Assembly: GCA_003820635.1 (NCBI GenBank)
Contig: RPOS01000074.1
Location: forward strand, 1-14,368
Direction of reading: 5' to 3'
Length of the DNA stretch: 14,368 nucleotides
Origin: Verrucomicrobiaceae bacterium
GTDB lineage: Bacteria > Verrucomicrobiota > Verrucomicrobiae > Verrucomicrobiales > Akkermansiaceae
Numbering within the stretch: the stretch's first letter is position 1; each line of letters opens with the position of its first letter. The position numbers and the translations under genes were made by a program. Below are positions 5,781-13,671 of this stretch, in pieces. Under the pieces are notes generated by a model, which was not told the DNA's origin, searched no databases, and was given only the letters and a program-made list of their open reading frames with translations.

Positions 5781-6254
5781 ATGGCCAATCTCAACAAAGT
5801 CATGCTCATCGGGAACCTCACCCGGGATCCCGAAGTGCGCTACACCCCCAGCGGCAAAGCCGTTGCGGACATTTCCCTCGCCATCAACCGCGTCTGGAAC
5901 AACGACGCCGGCCAAAAGCAGGAGGAAACCACCTTTGTCGATATCACCCTCTGGGGCCGCCAAGCGGAACTCGCCCAGCAATACCTCACCAAGGGCCGCG
6001 GCGTTTACATCGAAGGCCGCCTTCAAATGGATTCCTGGGACGACAAGGAAACCGGCAAGAAGCGCACCAAGCTCAAGGTCGTGGGTGACAACCTCCAGTT
6101 CCTGCCCGACGGCCGCGGCGGTTCTCCCTCCGCAGGTGGCGGCGCGGCTCCCCAGCAACGCTCCAGCGCGCCGCAGCAACGCTCCGGCCCGCCCCAAGGC
6201 GCTTCCGCCGCCCCGGTTGATGAGTTTCAGGAAGAGGACGACATCCCGTTCTGA
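5781..6254 (+). CDS. ssb: Single-stranded DNA-binding protein
   Basis: SSB coats single-stranded DNA during replication, recombination and repair and recruits partner proteins through its C-terminal tip. The protein has 157 residues. The OB fold spans about residues 1-112 and opens with the classic MANLNKVMLIGNLTRDPEVR; it also contains FVDITLWGRQAELAQQYLTKG and YIEGRLQMDSWDDKETGKK. After it comes a disordered linker rich in Gly, Ser, Ala, Pro and Gln with a repeated QQRS motif. The protein ends in the acidic tip EEDDIPF, the conserved partner-binding motif. A perfect LexA box and a promoter sit in the 76-bp gap before it, so it is probably SOS-inducible as well as transcribed with rpsF. A terminator follows 75 bp after the stop. 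Confidence 0.97.
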   Translation: MANLNKVMLIGNLTRDPEVRYTPSGKAVADISLAINRVWNNDAGQKQEETTFVDITLWGRQAELAQQYLTKGRGVYIEGRLQMDSWDDKETGKKRTKLKVVGDNLQFLPDGRGGSPSAGGGAAPQQRSSAPQQRSGPPQGASAAPVDEFQEEDDIPF

Positions 6255-6329
6255 TCTCCTGATCCGGCCCGCGACGCGAAAAAAGACGCCTCGCTGAAAA
6301 AAACCTCCCATTGGCCGCGTAGGATCACC

Positions 6330-6352
6330 TGCCGCATGCATGCGGCATTTTT
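6330..6352 (+). terminator. Rho-independent terminator after ssb
   Basis: TGCCGCA and TGCGGCA form a perfect 7-bp stem around TGCA (6330-6347), followed immediately by five T residues (6348-6352). Confidence 0.75.
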
Positions 6353-6366
6353 GCCCTTCGTTGCCC

Positions 6367-6656
6367 ATGAAGGCCAAGCCAGCTCTCGCAGCCAGCCTGT
6401 CCGCCATCGGCCTGCTGTCCGCGACCGATGCCTCCGCCGCCGATTCCGCCTCACCACCGGAGACATGCAATACGTCGCGTTCTACGACTCGGAGCGCCGC
6501 ATGACAGTGGGCTCGCGCAAGCTCCCCGCCACGGAGTGGACTTTCCAGTAATTGCCCACGCAGGTCGGGTGGGGCAGCCACAACTTCGTGACCATGGCCA
6601 TCGCCAGCCAGCAATCCCGCCTCGCGCGGCAGGTCGTCGAACTTGCCGACGCTTGA
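6367..6656 (+). pseudogene. Broken 5' fragment of a secreted BNR-repeat-type protein
   Basis: The ATG at 6367 starts a typical signal peptide (MKAKPALAASLSAIGLLSAT). After about 27 residues the sensible reading moves to another frame, which gives TTGDMQYVAFYDSERRMTVG and RKLPATEWTFQ. A TAA follows at 6549-6551, where relatives as I remember them carry Lys, and reading continues beyond it in the same frame as LPTQVGWGSHNFVTMA. That series is the N-terminal signature of secreted BNR-repeat family proteins that often accompany sulfatases in Verrucomicrobia and Planctomycetes, where it continues with a GNMH motif missing here. After VTMA the sequence changes to unrelated residues and stops at 6654-6656. 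The gene therefore shows an internal frame change, probably with a deletion, a nonsense codon, and loss of the rest of what is usually a protein of 400 or more residues. Confidence 0.7.
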
Positions 6657-6678
6657 GAAAACCGGCGGCCGCCAGGCA

Positions 6679-8079
6679 TCACTTCCCGCCCCAGCCGCCG
6701 CCGAGTGCTTTGGCGAGGAGCGCGAGAGTGATGCGCTGCTGGGCGTCGATCTGGGCGAGCACGAGTTGCACGCGCAACACGGTGCGGCCGGCTTCGACGA
6801 CTTCCAGATAACTGCTCAGGCCCTTGTCATATCTTTCCTGCGCGATGCGCTTCGTGTCGCGGGCGCTGGTGAGCGCCTGCTCAAGCGCGCTGCGCGAGCG
6901 GGCGAGCCCCTTGAGATCCACCAGCGCGTCCTCCACCTCGCGCAGGGAAACAAGCAGCGTGTTCTTGTAGCGGGCGAGCGCCTCATCACGGCGGCTCACG
7001 GTGGCATCGAAAGCGGACCGGTTTGAGCCGGCATCAAAGACCGGGGCGGCGATGTTGGCACCGATGGAAAGCACGCGGTTTTCCCAATCGAGAAAGTTTT
7101 TCGCCTTAATCGACTCGTAGCCGCCGCTGCCGCCGAGGGAGAAATTCGGATAGAACGCCGCCTGGGCCACGCCGATGCGGGCGTTGGCCGCGCGCAGGTC
7201 CTGCTCGGCGGCGCGCACGTCCGGACGGCGGTTGAGCACCTCGGCGGGCGTGCCGGCACGGATGGCGGGAAGGGATTTGGTCATGCCGCCTGCTGGCAGC
7301 GAGAAACCGGACGGGCGGTCGCCGCAGAGCACGGCAAGCGCGTGTTCCGCCGCGCCGCGCTGGCGTTCGACGAGCGCGAGGTCATTGCGGGCCAGTTCCA
7401 ACTCGGTGCGGGCCTGGCTGGTGGAGAGCCCGTCGATGAGTCCGGCGTCGGCCTTGTTCTGCTGGATGTCGAGGGTTTCCTGGCGGCTCTTGATGGTTTC
7501 GCGCAGCACGACCTCCTGGGCGTCGAGACCGCGCAGCAGGAAATACTGGCGGGCCACTTCGGTGGCGATGCCGAGGCGTTGGGCGTCGTAAAGCGCCTCC
7601 GCCGCGGAGGCCTCGGCGGTGGATGCCTCCAGCGCGCGGCGGTTGCGGCCCCACAGGTCGAGATCGTAGGCAAGGTCGAAGGTGCCGCGGTAGTTGGTAT
7701 CGTCCAGATCAATGGTCAAGCCGGCGGGCAGGTTGTTGCCTGTGGTGGTCTCCTGCGAGCGGCGGGCGAATCCGGCGGAGCCTGTTAGATCGAGCCGCGG
7801 GAACATGCGGGCGCGGTCGAGCCCGACGAGCGCGCGCGAGGTGTCGACGCGGGCCTTGGCGGCGGCGAGGTCGTTGTTGGCCTTGAGCGCGCGGTCCACA
7901 AGGCGGGTGAGTTCGCGGTCGTTGAAGAGCTTCCACCAGTCGTCGGGCAGCCGTGCGCCGGAAGTGGCGCGGGTTTGTTTCCAGTCGTCACCAGCGATTG
8001 CATCCGGCTTGAGGAAATCCGGCCCGACCGTGCAGGAGGCGAGAACCACTGTGGAGAAAAGGGTCAATCGGAGTTTCAT
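6679..8079 (-). CDS. Outer-membrane efflux channel lipoprotein (TolC/OprM/NodT family)
   Basis: This is a trimeric outer-membrane channel protein of a tripartite exporter. It has 466 residues from the ATG at 8079. The N-terminus MKLRLTLFSTVVLASC is a lipoprotein signal with the acylated Cys at 16, followed by TVGPDFLKP, the hallmark start of NodT/OprM-type channels. An upstream in-frame ATG at 8178 would bury this signal, so I reject it. Two copies of the helical/beta outer-membrane factor repeat follow, one around AKARVDTSRALVGLDRARMF and one around RAANARIGVAQAAFYPNFSL. The second is the typical landmark, with NRRPDVRAAEQDL just before it. The C-terminus contains YLEVVEAGRTVLRVQLVLAQ. It lies 25 bp downstream of the adaptor gene on the same strand, so the two should form an operon. 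The substrate is unknown. Confidence 0.92.
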   Translation of the reverse strand: MKLRLTLFSTVVLASCTVGPDFLKPDAIAGDDWKQTRATSGARLPDDWWKLFNDRELTRLVDRALKANNDLAAAKARVDTSRALVGLDRARMFPRLDLTGSAGFARRSQETTTGNNLPAGLTIDLDDTNYRGTFDLAYDLDLWGRNRRALEASTAEASAAEALYDAQRLGIATEVARQYFLLRGLDAQEVVLRETIKSRQETLDIQQNKADAGLIDGLSTSQARTELELARNDLALVERQRGAAEHALAVLCGDRPSGFSLPAGGMTKSLPAIRAGTPAEVLNRRPDVRAAEQDLRAANARIGVAQAAFYPNFSLGGSGGYESIKAKNFLDWENRVLSIGANIAAPVFDAGSNRSAFDATVSRRDEALARYKNTLLVSLREVEDALVDLKGLARSRSALEQALTSARDTKRIAQERYDKGLSSYLEVVEAGRTVLRVQLVLAQIDAQQRITLALLAKALGGGWGGK

Positions 8080-8104
8080 GGTTCGGTCAAGGGGTGGGGG
8101 AGGC

Positions 8105-9055
8105 TCATGGTTCGGGAGCTTCGATGAAGACATCCACCTGCTGGCCGACGTAGATGGGCGGGTTTTCCGGCCGTTCAAGCGAGAAGATGACTTGCAGCAC
8201 GCGGGTGTCCACCCGCTCGGTGCCGGCTCCGGTGAGTGAAACCTTCGGGATGATGAATGGTTCCACGCGGACGAATTCCAACGGCATCGTGACAGATGGA
8301 TCGCCTTTCAAACTCGCGCGTCCGCGCTGACCCGGGCGGATGCGGCTGGCGTTCTGCTCGTCCACATCGGCGCGGACTTGCAGGCGCTGGGTCTCGCCGA
8401 CGATCATGGCGGGCACCTTCGGCGCGGTGGCGGCGTATTCCCCGGCGCGGATGTTCAGTTGGATCACCGTGCCATCGCGCGGAGAACGCACAGTGAGGCG
8501 CTCGATGAGCAGCGCGAGGCTCTGGAGCTCGCTTGCGGCAGCGGAGAGTTCGGCACGGGCGGCGGTTAGGCGGGCGCTGGACACATCGACTTCGCGTTGC
8601 AAGGTTTCCAGATCGTCGCGGCTGACGGCGCGCTCGTCGGTGACGGCGGAGAAGCGCGCGAAGCGGGATTTCACCTTGGCAAGCTCCGCCTCGGCCACGG
8701 CGATGTTGGCACCGGCCACCTCGCGTTTCGCCGTGGTGGTGAGTTCCTGGGCGCGGAGGTCGCGGTCGTCTAACAAAAACAGGACATCGCCGGTTTTCAC
8801 CACGTCGTTGACCTTCACCTTCACTGCAGCCACGAGTCCGGGCTGCGGCACGCCGATGGCGACGTTTTCACTGAGCGCCTCCAGAATGCCGGTGGCGGAA
8901 ACCGCGTGGGCATAGGGCTTCGGCGCGGGCGGCAGCGGCGGATCCCCGGCTGCCGGCATCTGGCGCCCGGCCTGCAGGCGGGCGATGCCGACGATGGCGA
9001 TCACCCCGCCGATGGCTGCGAGAATGGTGCTGTAGCGCAGGAGTTTGGAAATCAT
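8105..9055 (-). CDS. HlyD/AcrA-type periplasmic adaptor of an efflux system
   Basis: This membrane-fusion protein, 316 residues, links an inner-membrane transporter to the outer-membrane channel encoded just downstream. Residues of about 7-27 form an N-terminal membrane anchor or uncleaved signal (YSTILAAIGGVIAIVGIARL). Next come a lipoyl half-domain (SATGILEALSENVAIGVPQP to VNDVVKTGDVLFLLDD), a long coiled-coil hairpin of about residues 100-180 rich in Ala, Glu and Arg, and the second lipoyl half (LTVRSPRDGTVIQLNIRAGE). A beta-barrel with VDEQNASRIRPGQRGRAS follows. The C-terminus (NPPIYVGQQVDVFIEA) is typical. Both RND- and ABC-linked adaptors look like this, and no pump gene is adjacent: the next gene upstream is on the other strand. 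The inner-membrane partner must be encoded elsewhere. Confidence 0.88.
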   Translation of the reverse strand: MISKLLRYSTILAAIGGVIAIVGIARLQAGRQMPAAGDPPLPPAPKPYAHAVSATGILEALSENVAIGVPQPGLVAAVKVKVNDVVKTGDVLFLLDDRDLRAQELTTTAKREVAGANIAVAEAELAKVKSRFARFSAVTDERAVSRDDLETLQREVDVSSARLTAARAELSAAASELQSLALLIERLTVRSPRDGTVIQLNIRAGEYAATAPKVPAMIVGETQRLQVRADVDEQNASRIRPGQRGRASLKGDPSVTMPLEFVRVEPFIIPKVSLTGAGTERVDTRVLQVIFSLERPENPPIYVGQQVDVFIEAPEP

Positions 9056-9217
9056 GAGAGGGTGGGGGAATGCGGGGAATGTCCGCCGGATGCCGCTGAA
9101 TTACAAGGACGGCGAGCACACCAGCGCCGATGGCCGGTTTTTCATGCCGTCAAACGCATCATGCTCCTTGCATTGCCGCTGCCATGCCATCAGGTTGTAT
9201 CGAACCTGAAAAAAGCC

Positions 9218-10120
9218 ATGATCCAAGCCAAACTTCTCAAACGTTTCCTCGTCGAGCCCGGCTCCGAGGTGAATCTCAAGGACTACCTCACCGACTGGAC
9301 CGAGACCGACGAGGCGAAGGAACTCGGCAAGGATTTCATCAAGGATCGCGCCGCGGAAATCCTCGAGGAAAGCCGCAAACAACTCACCGAGGCGCAGGAA
9401 CTGCTCTATGCCAGCGACACCCACTCGGTGCTCATCATCCTCCAGGCGATGGACGCCGCCGGCAAGGACGGCACCATCCGCCACGTTATGGCCGGCGTGA
9501 ACCCGCAGGGCTGTCAGGTTTTCAGCTTCAAGAAACCATCCGCCGAGGAACTCGATCACAACTTCCTCTGGAGATATATGAAATCCCTGCCCGAGCGCGG
9601 CCGCATCGGCATCTTCAACCGCTCCTACTACGAGGATGTGCTCGTCGTCAAAGTCCACCCCGAGTGGCTCGGCCCCGGCGCGCCGAAAAAACCCGACAAA
9701 AGCTTCTGGGAAAAGCGCTACGAGGACATCAACAACTTCGAGAAGCATCTCTCGCGCAACGGCACGCTCATCCTCAAGTTCTTCCTCCATGTCTCCAAGG
9801 GCGAGCAGAAGCGCCGTTTCCTCGAACGCCTGACCAATCCGGAAAAACACTGGAAGTTCTCCGAAGCGGACATAGCCGAACGTGAACATTGGAAGGCCTA
9901 TCAGAACGCCTTCGAGGACTCGCTCTCCGCCACCAGCACGAAGAAGGCCCCGTGGTGGATCATTCCGGCCGACCGCAAATACGTCGCCCGCGCCATCGTC
10001 GCCGACGTCATCACCACCTCCATCCAAAACCTCGGACTCGAATATCCGAAGGTGGATGACGCCAAGATGGCCCGTCTCACTGCTGCACGCGAAAAACTGG
10101 AAAAAGAAAGCGAATCGTAG
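9218..10120 (+). CDS. ppk2: Polyphosphate kinase 2 family (polyphosphate:nucleotide phosphotransferase)
   Basis: PPK2 enzymes transfer phosphate between polyphosphate and nucleotides in the cytoplasm. This one has 300 residues from the ATG at 9218 (MIQAKLLKRFLVEPG); the open frame reaches further upstream but without homology. It is a single PPK2 domain. The Walker A loop is AMDAAGKDGT (77-86), Walker B is IFNRSYYEDVLVV (132-144), and the lid region contains RYEDINNFEKHLSRNG. Other family blocks are GVNPQGCQVFSFK, LKFFLHVSKGEQKRRFLERL, NPEKHWKFSEAD and APWWIIPAD. Length and the NPEKHWKF block resemble class III enzymes such as those of Meiothermus and Cytophaga, which accept both AMP and ADP; that class call is inference. 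It is divergent from the efflux operon. A weak TTGCCG-16-TTGTAT element at 9173-9200 may be its promoter. Confidence 0.93.
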   Translation: MIQAKLLKRFLVEPGSEVNLKDYLTDWTETDEAKELGKDFIKDRAAEILEESRKQLTEAQELLYASDTHSVLIILQAMDAAGKDGTIRHVMAGVNPQGCQVFSFKKPSAEELDHNFLWRYMKSLPERGRIGIFNRSYYEDVLVVKVHPEWLGPGAPKKPDKSFWEKRYEDINNFEKHLSRNGTLILKFFLHVSKGEQKRRFLERLTNPEKHWKFSEADIAEREHWKAYQNAFEDSLSATSTKKAPWWIIPADRKYVARAIVADVITTSIQNLGLEYPKVDDAKMARLTAAREKLEKESES

Positions 10121-10128
10121 CGGCAAGC

Positions 10129-10215
10129 TGTAGCGGCGGTCTATGACCATCACTGGTTTTCAGAGAGAAGACCTGCTGCGCGGGAAGAATGCGACGGTCA
10201 CAGACCGCCGCTACA
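10129..10215. repeat. 87-bp inverted-repeat element (REP/MITE-like)
   Basis: TGTAGCGGCGGTCTATGACC (10129-10148) and the stretch at 10196-10215 are inverted copies, identical in 19 of 20 positions, around a 47-bp centre. It begins 8 bp after the ppk2 stop. I see no clear target-site duplication. The centre is too long for an ordinary terminator, although the stem may still form in RNA. It resembles small palindromic intergenic elements that are dispersed in many genomes; no second copy is in this window. Confidence 0.75.
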
Positions 10216-10351
10216 ATGCATCTCATCCGCTCCGACGGTCATGGAATTGTCTTGGCAGCCCGTAATTTTGCCGCTCTGTTGAGAGCCATCGGTATAGCCG
10301 CGAAAACATCGTCACTCTTATGAAATCCATCCACCTCCCACCCCGCTCATC

Positions 10352-12700
10352 ATGAAAATCACTTGCCACCACCCCCCGTTTCCCACGCTGGCCGCATGTA
10401 TCGGCCTGCTCGGAATTGCACCCGCCGCCGAATCGCTCGACCGCACGATCCTGCCGATCCAGCAGCCGAAGCGCCCGCTCATCACGGAAACCGACGTCCG
10501 CAAGGCCAAGCTGCCCGACCGTTTCCATGTCACCGCCCCGAAAGACGCGCCCAACGTGATCATCGTCCTCATCGACGACCTCGGCTTCGGAGCCACCAGC
10601 ACCTTCGGCGGACCTATCGCCACCCCCACGCTCGACCGCCTCGCCAAGGGCGGCTTGCGATATAACAATTTCCACACCACCGCACTCTGCTCGCCAACGC
10701 GTACCGCGCTCAAGGCCGGGCGCAACCACCACACCTGCAACATGGGTTTCATCACCGAACTCGCCACCGGTTTCCCCGGCGCCACCGGCGAGATTCCCAA
10801 CGCGGTGGCACCCGTCGCCGAGATGCTCCGCCTCAACGGTTACAGCACCGGAGCCTTCGGCAAATGGCACGAAACCGCCTCATGGGAAGTCAGCGTTTCC
10901 GGCCCTTACGACCGCTGGCCGACGCACCAGGGCTTCGATAAATTCTACGGCTTCATCGGCGGCGAGACCAACCAATGGGCTCCGTTCCTCCATGATGGCG
11001 TGACCCAGGTCGAGCTTCCTGACGATCCGAACTATCACTTCATGGAAGATATGTCGGACAAGGCCATCGCCTGGATGAAGCACCAGAAGGCGATGACACC
11101 GGACAAGCCGTTCTTCGCCTATTTCGCGCCGGGAGCCACCCATGCCCCGCACCACGTGCCCGCCGATTGGATCGCGAAATGGAAAGGCAGGTTCGATCAG
11201 GGATGGGACAAGATCCGCGAGGAAACCCTGCAACGCCAGATCGACATGGGCATCGTCCCGAAAGGAACGAAACTCGCCGCCAAACCCGAGGCCATCAAGG
11301 ATTGGGAAAAACTAACAGCCGATGAGAAGAAGCTCTTCACCCGCCAGGTGGAAACCTTCGCCGCCTTCCTCGATTACACCGACCACCATATCGGCCGCGT
11401 GATCGACGCCGTCGGGGACATCGGGCAGTTAGACAACACCCTCGTCTTCTACATCGCCGGCGACAACGGTGCCAGCGCCGAAGGCGGCATGAACGGCATG
11501 TTCAACGAATACACTTACTTCAACGGCGTGCAGGAACAAGTCGGGGACATGCTCAAACATGTCGACCAGTGGGGCGGCCCTAACACCTATCCGCACATGG
11601 CCGCCGGCTGGGCCATCGCGCTCAACACCCCCTTCATGTGGACCAAGCAGATCGCCTCGAACTTTGGCGGCACCCGCAACGGCATGGTCGCCTTCTGGCC
11701 CAAAGGCATCCAGGCGAAGGGCGAACTCCGCACCCAGTTCGGCCACGTCATTGATGTCGCTCCCACCATCCTCGAAGCCGCCGGACTGCCAGAACCAAAA
11801 ATCGTCAACGGCACGCCACAGATCCCGATGGAAGGCAAGAGCCTGCTCGCCGGTTTCAAGGATGCCAAGGCTCCCGGACGCAAGACCCAGTATTTCGAAA
11901 TCGCCGGAAACCGCGCGGTCTATCACGACGGCTGGCTCGCCGGAACCGTCCACAAGGCGCCGTGGGAAGCCGTGGCACGCCACACCCTCGAGACTGATGC
12001 TTGGGAACTCTATCACGTCGCCGAAGACTTCAGTTGCGCCAACGACCTCGCCGCCAAGAACCCGGAAAAATTAAAGGAACTGCAGGCGGTCTTTTATGAG
12101 GAGGCGAGGAAACATCACGTCCTGCCGATTGACGATCGTTTCATGGAACGGATGGACGGCAAACTGGTCGGCCGCCCGGATCTGATGGGCGCACGCACCT
12201 CGCTCACCCTCGCCGAAGGCATGCAGGGCATGATGGAAGCGGCCTTCATCAACGTGAAGAACCGATCCAAGACCATCACCGCCGAAATCGAAGTGCCCGA
12301 AAGCGGAGCCAACGGCATCGTCCTCGCCCAAGGCGGCCGCTTCGGCGGCTGGGCGCTCTATGTGAAAGACGGCGTCCCCGCCTATGACTACAACTTTCTC
12401 GGTCTGATGCGCGCCAGCATCACCGGAACCGAAAAACTCAAGCCCGGTAAGAACACGATCAAGCTCGACTTCGCCTACGACGGCGGCGGCCCAGGCAAAG
12501 GCGGCACCGCCACGCTCTATGTCAACGACGCCAAAGCCGCCGAGGGCAAACTCCCGCACACCCAGGCCGGCATCTTCTCCGCCGACGAGACCGCCGATGT
12601 CGGCATCGACCTCGGCACGCCCGTGGTGGAAACCATCGGCTGCGAAGCGAAATCAAAATTCACCGGCCACATCCCGAAGGTGACCATCGAGGTGAAATAG
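10352..12700 (+). CDS. Secreted arylsulfatase (formylglycine type)
   Basis: This is a type I sulfatase of 782 residues that hydrolyses sulfate esters after Cys-to-formylglycine conversion. The maturation motif is CSPTR with Cys113. Metal ligands visible are the pair D75-D76 in VLIDDLGFG and D371-N372 in IAGDNGAS; GKWHE (about 171-175) supplies further active-site residues. The N-terminus (MKITCHHPPFPTLAACIGLL to PAAES) looks like a signal peptide. The catalytic part ends near residue 560. A C-terminal region of about 610-782, with ITAEIEVPESGANGIVLAQG and GGWALYVKDG, looks like a beta-sandwich domain. The overall plan (AAGWAIALNTPFMWTKQIAS, GGTRNGMVAFWPKGI) resembles long arylsulfatases of the Pseudomonas AtsA type. 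The natural substrate, perhaps a sulfated glycan, cannot be read from sequence. A formylglycine-generating enzyme would have to be encoded elsewhere. Confidence 0.95.
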   Translation: MKITCHHPPFPTLAACIGLLGIAPAAESLDRTILPIQQPKRPLITETDVRKAKLPDRFHVTAPKDAPNVIIVLIDDLGFGATSTFGGPIATPTLDRLAKGGLRYNNFHTTALCSPTRTALKAGRNHHTCNMGFITELATGFPGATGEIPNAVAPVAEMLRLNGYSTGAFGKWHETASWEVSVSGPYDRWPTHQGFDKFYGFIGGETNQWAPFLHDGVTQVELPDDPNYHFMEDMSDKAIAWMKHQKAMTPDKPFFAYFAPGATHAPHHVPADWIAKWKGRFDQGWDKIREETLQRQIDMGIVPKGTKLAAKPEAIKDWEKLTADEKKLFTRQVETFAAFLDYTDHHIGRVIDAVGDIGQLDNTLVFYIAGDNGASAEGGMNGMFNEYTYFNGVQEQVGDMLKHVDQWGGPNTYPHMAAGWAIALNTPFMWTKQIASNFGGTRNGMVAFWPKGIQAKGELRTQFGHVIDVAPTILEAAGLPEPKIVNGTPQIPMEGKSLLAGFKDAKAPGRKTQYFEIAGNRAVYHDGWLAGTVHKAPWEAVARHTLETDAWELYHVAEDFSCANDLAAKNPEKLKELQAVFYEEARKHHVLPIDDRFMERMDGKLVGRPDLMGARTSLTLAEGMQGMMEAAFINVKNRSKTITAEIEVPESGANGIVLAQGGRFGGWALYVKDGVPAYDYNFLGLMRASITGTEKLKPGKNTIKLDFAYDGGGPGKGGTATLYVNDAKAAEGKLPHTQAGIFSADETADVGIDLGTPVVETIGCEAKSKFTGHIPKVTIEVK

Positions 12701-12734
12701 CACATCATTGAATACAGGAGGATTATATTTTTTG

Positions 12735-12788
12735 CAGGAGGAAACAGAGGAAACGGAGGGTTATATATCTCTCCTTCCTCACCTCCTG
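12735..12788. repeat. Imperfect inverted repeat between sulfatase and beta-lactamase-like gene
   Basis: CAGGAGG (12735-12741) pairs with CCTCCTG (12782-12788). Inside it GAGGAA pairs with TTCCTC and GGAG with CTCC, around an AT-rich centre. One side is a run of purines with the look of repeated ribosome-binding sites. It may be a transcript-end hairpin for the sulfatase or a dispersed intergenic repeat. No T tract follows directly. Confidence 0.5.
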
Positions 12789-12837
12789 ATCAAATCCTCA
12801 GATTTCCAGATCGACAGATTACTGATCATAAATCTTC

Positions 12838-13671
12838 ATGATACGAACCCACAGCATTGCCTTCCTTGTTCTCGTCTTCTGCGAGAACATCGGCAGCGCT
12901 ATGGAGGCTCCGTTGCCGCTTACACCCATCCAGAAGGCCATGAAAGACCAGGCGGGGGCCTTTGTCATCATCGACTGCGCCAGCGGGGAAATCACGGATT
13001 TTGATACCAAGGCTTCCGCCGAGAATCTTCCGCCCTGTTCCACCTTCAAGATTTGGAATGCCTTGCTCGGTCTTGAGGAAGGCATCCTTTCCTCACCAGA
13101 AGAACCATTTTACAAATGGGATGGAATCAGCCGGGACATCGCGGCATGGAACAAGGACCTGAACCTGCGCGACGCATTCCAGGCATCCTGTGTCCCGGCC
13201 TTCCAAAACCTCGCCAATCGCCTCGGGTCCGACCGGATGAACCGCTGGCTCGATACGATCGGCTACGGCGACAAGAACACCACGGCAGGCATTGATGTCT
13301 TCTGGCTGCCAGCCCCCGATCGCCGCACCATCATGATTTCGCCCAGCGAGCAGGCGGAGTTGCTGCGCAAACTGGTGAGTGGCAAGCTGCCCATCAAACC
13401 GGCCTCCCTCAAAACCCTCAAAGACCTCATGCGGGTCCGCGAAACACCCGCCGCAACGCTGTACGGCAAGAACGGCAGCGGCACCCTCTCTGCCGACGGC
13501 ACCAAACTCGGCTGGTTCGTCGGCTTCGTCGAGTCGGGCGAACGCTGCTTCGCTTTCGCTGCTGCCTTGCAAGGTGCCGAGGCCAGCGGCGCAGAAACAC
13601 GCTCCCTCGTGGAAACCATTCTGCTCGACCTCAATCTCCTGAACCGGCAAAATCCAACCAATTCGCCATGA
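12838..13671 (+). CDS. Class D (OXA-like) serine beta-lactamase family protein
   Basis: This is a 277-residue protein of the class D beta-lactamase fold, about the length of OXA enzymes. The N-terminus MIRTHSIAFLVLVFCENIGSA looks like a signal peptide, so it should act in the periplasm. Motifs in order are PCSTFKIWNALLGLE with nucleophile Ser68 and Lys71; ASCVPAFQNLA with the SxV motif at 117-119; GYGD at 142-145, in place of YGN; FWLPAP; YGKNGSG with Lys211, where the family usually has KTG; and GWFVGFVES. The core catalytic residues are therefore present, with two changed motif positions. Its stop overlaps the ATG of the following sulfatase (ATGA), so the pair is co-translated. Activity on beta-lactams is possible but not shown; an intrinsic chromosomal enzyme, or one repurposed for another acyl substrate, is equally open. 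I see no mobile element around it. Confidence 0.88.
   Translation: MIRTHSIAFLVLVFCENIGSAMEAPLPLTPIQKAMKDQAGAFVIIDCASGEITDFDTKASAENLPPCSTFKIWNALLGLEEGILSSPEEPFYKWDGISRDIAAWNKDLNLRDAFQASCVPAFQNLANRLGSDRMNRWLDTIGYGDKNTTAGIDVFWLPAPDRRTIMISPSEQAELLRKLVSGKLPIKPASLKTLKDLMRVRETPAATLYGKNGSGTLSADGTKLGWFVGFVESGERCFAFAAALQGAEASGAETRSLVETILLDLNLLNRQNPTNSP

Noticed and set aside
9101..10153. 350-codon minus-strand open frame opposite ppk2
   Set aside because: It is antisense to a well-conserved PPK2 gene, a common artefact of strong GC bias at third codon positions.
12708..13004. 98-codon open frame spanning the purine-rich inverted repeat
   Set aside because: It covers the intergenic repeat and then runs out of frame into the class D beta-lactamase gene; its product is low-complexity.
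12838..13671. A mobile antibiotic-resistance cassette
   Set aside because: There is no integron attC-like site, insertion sequence or transposase, and composition and coupling to the sulfatase fit the surrounding chromosome.
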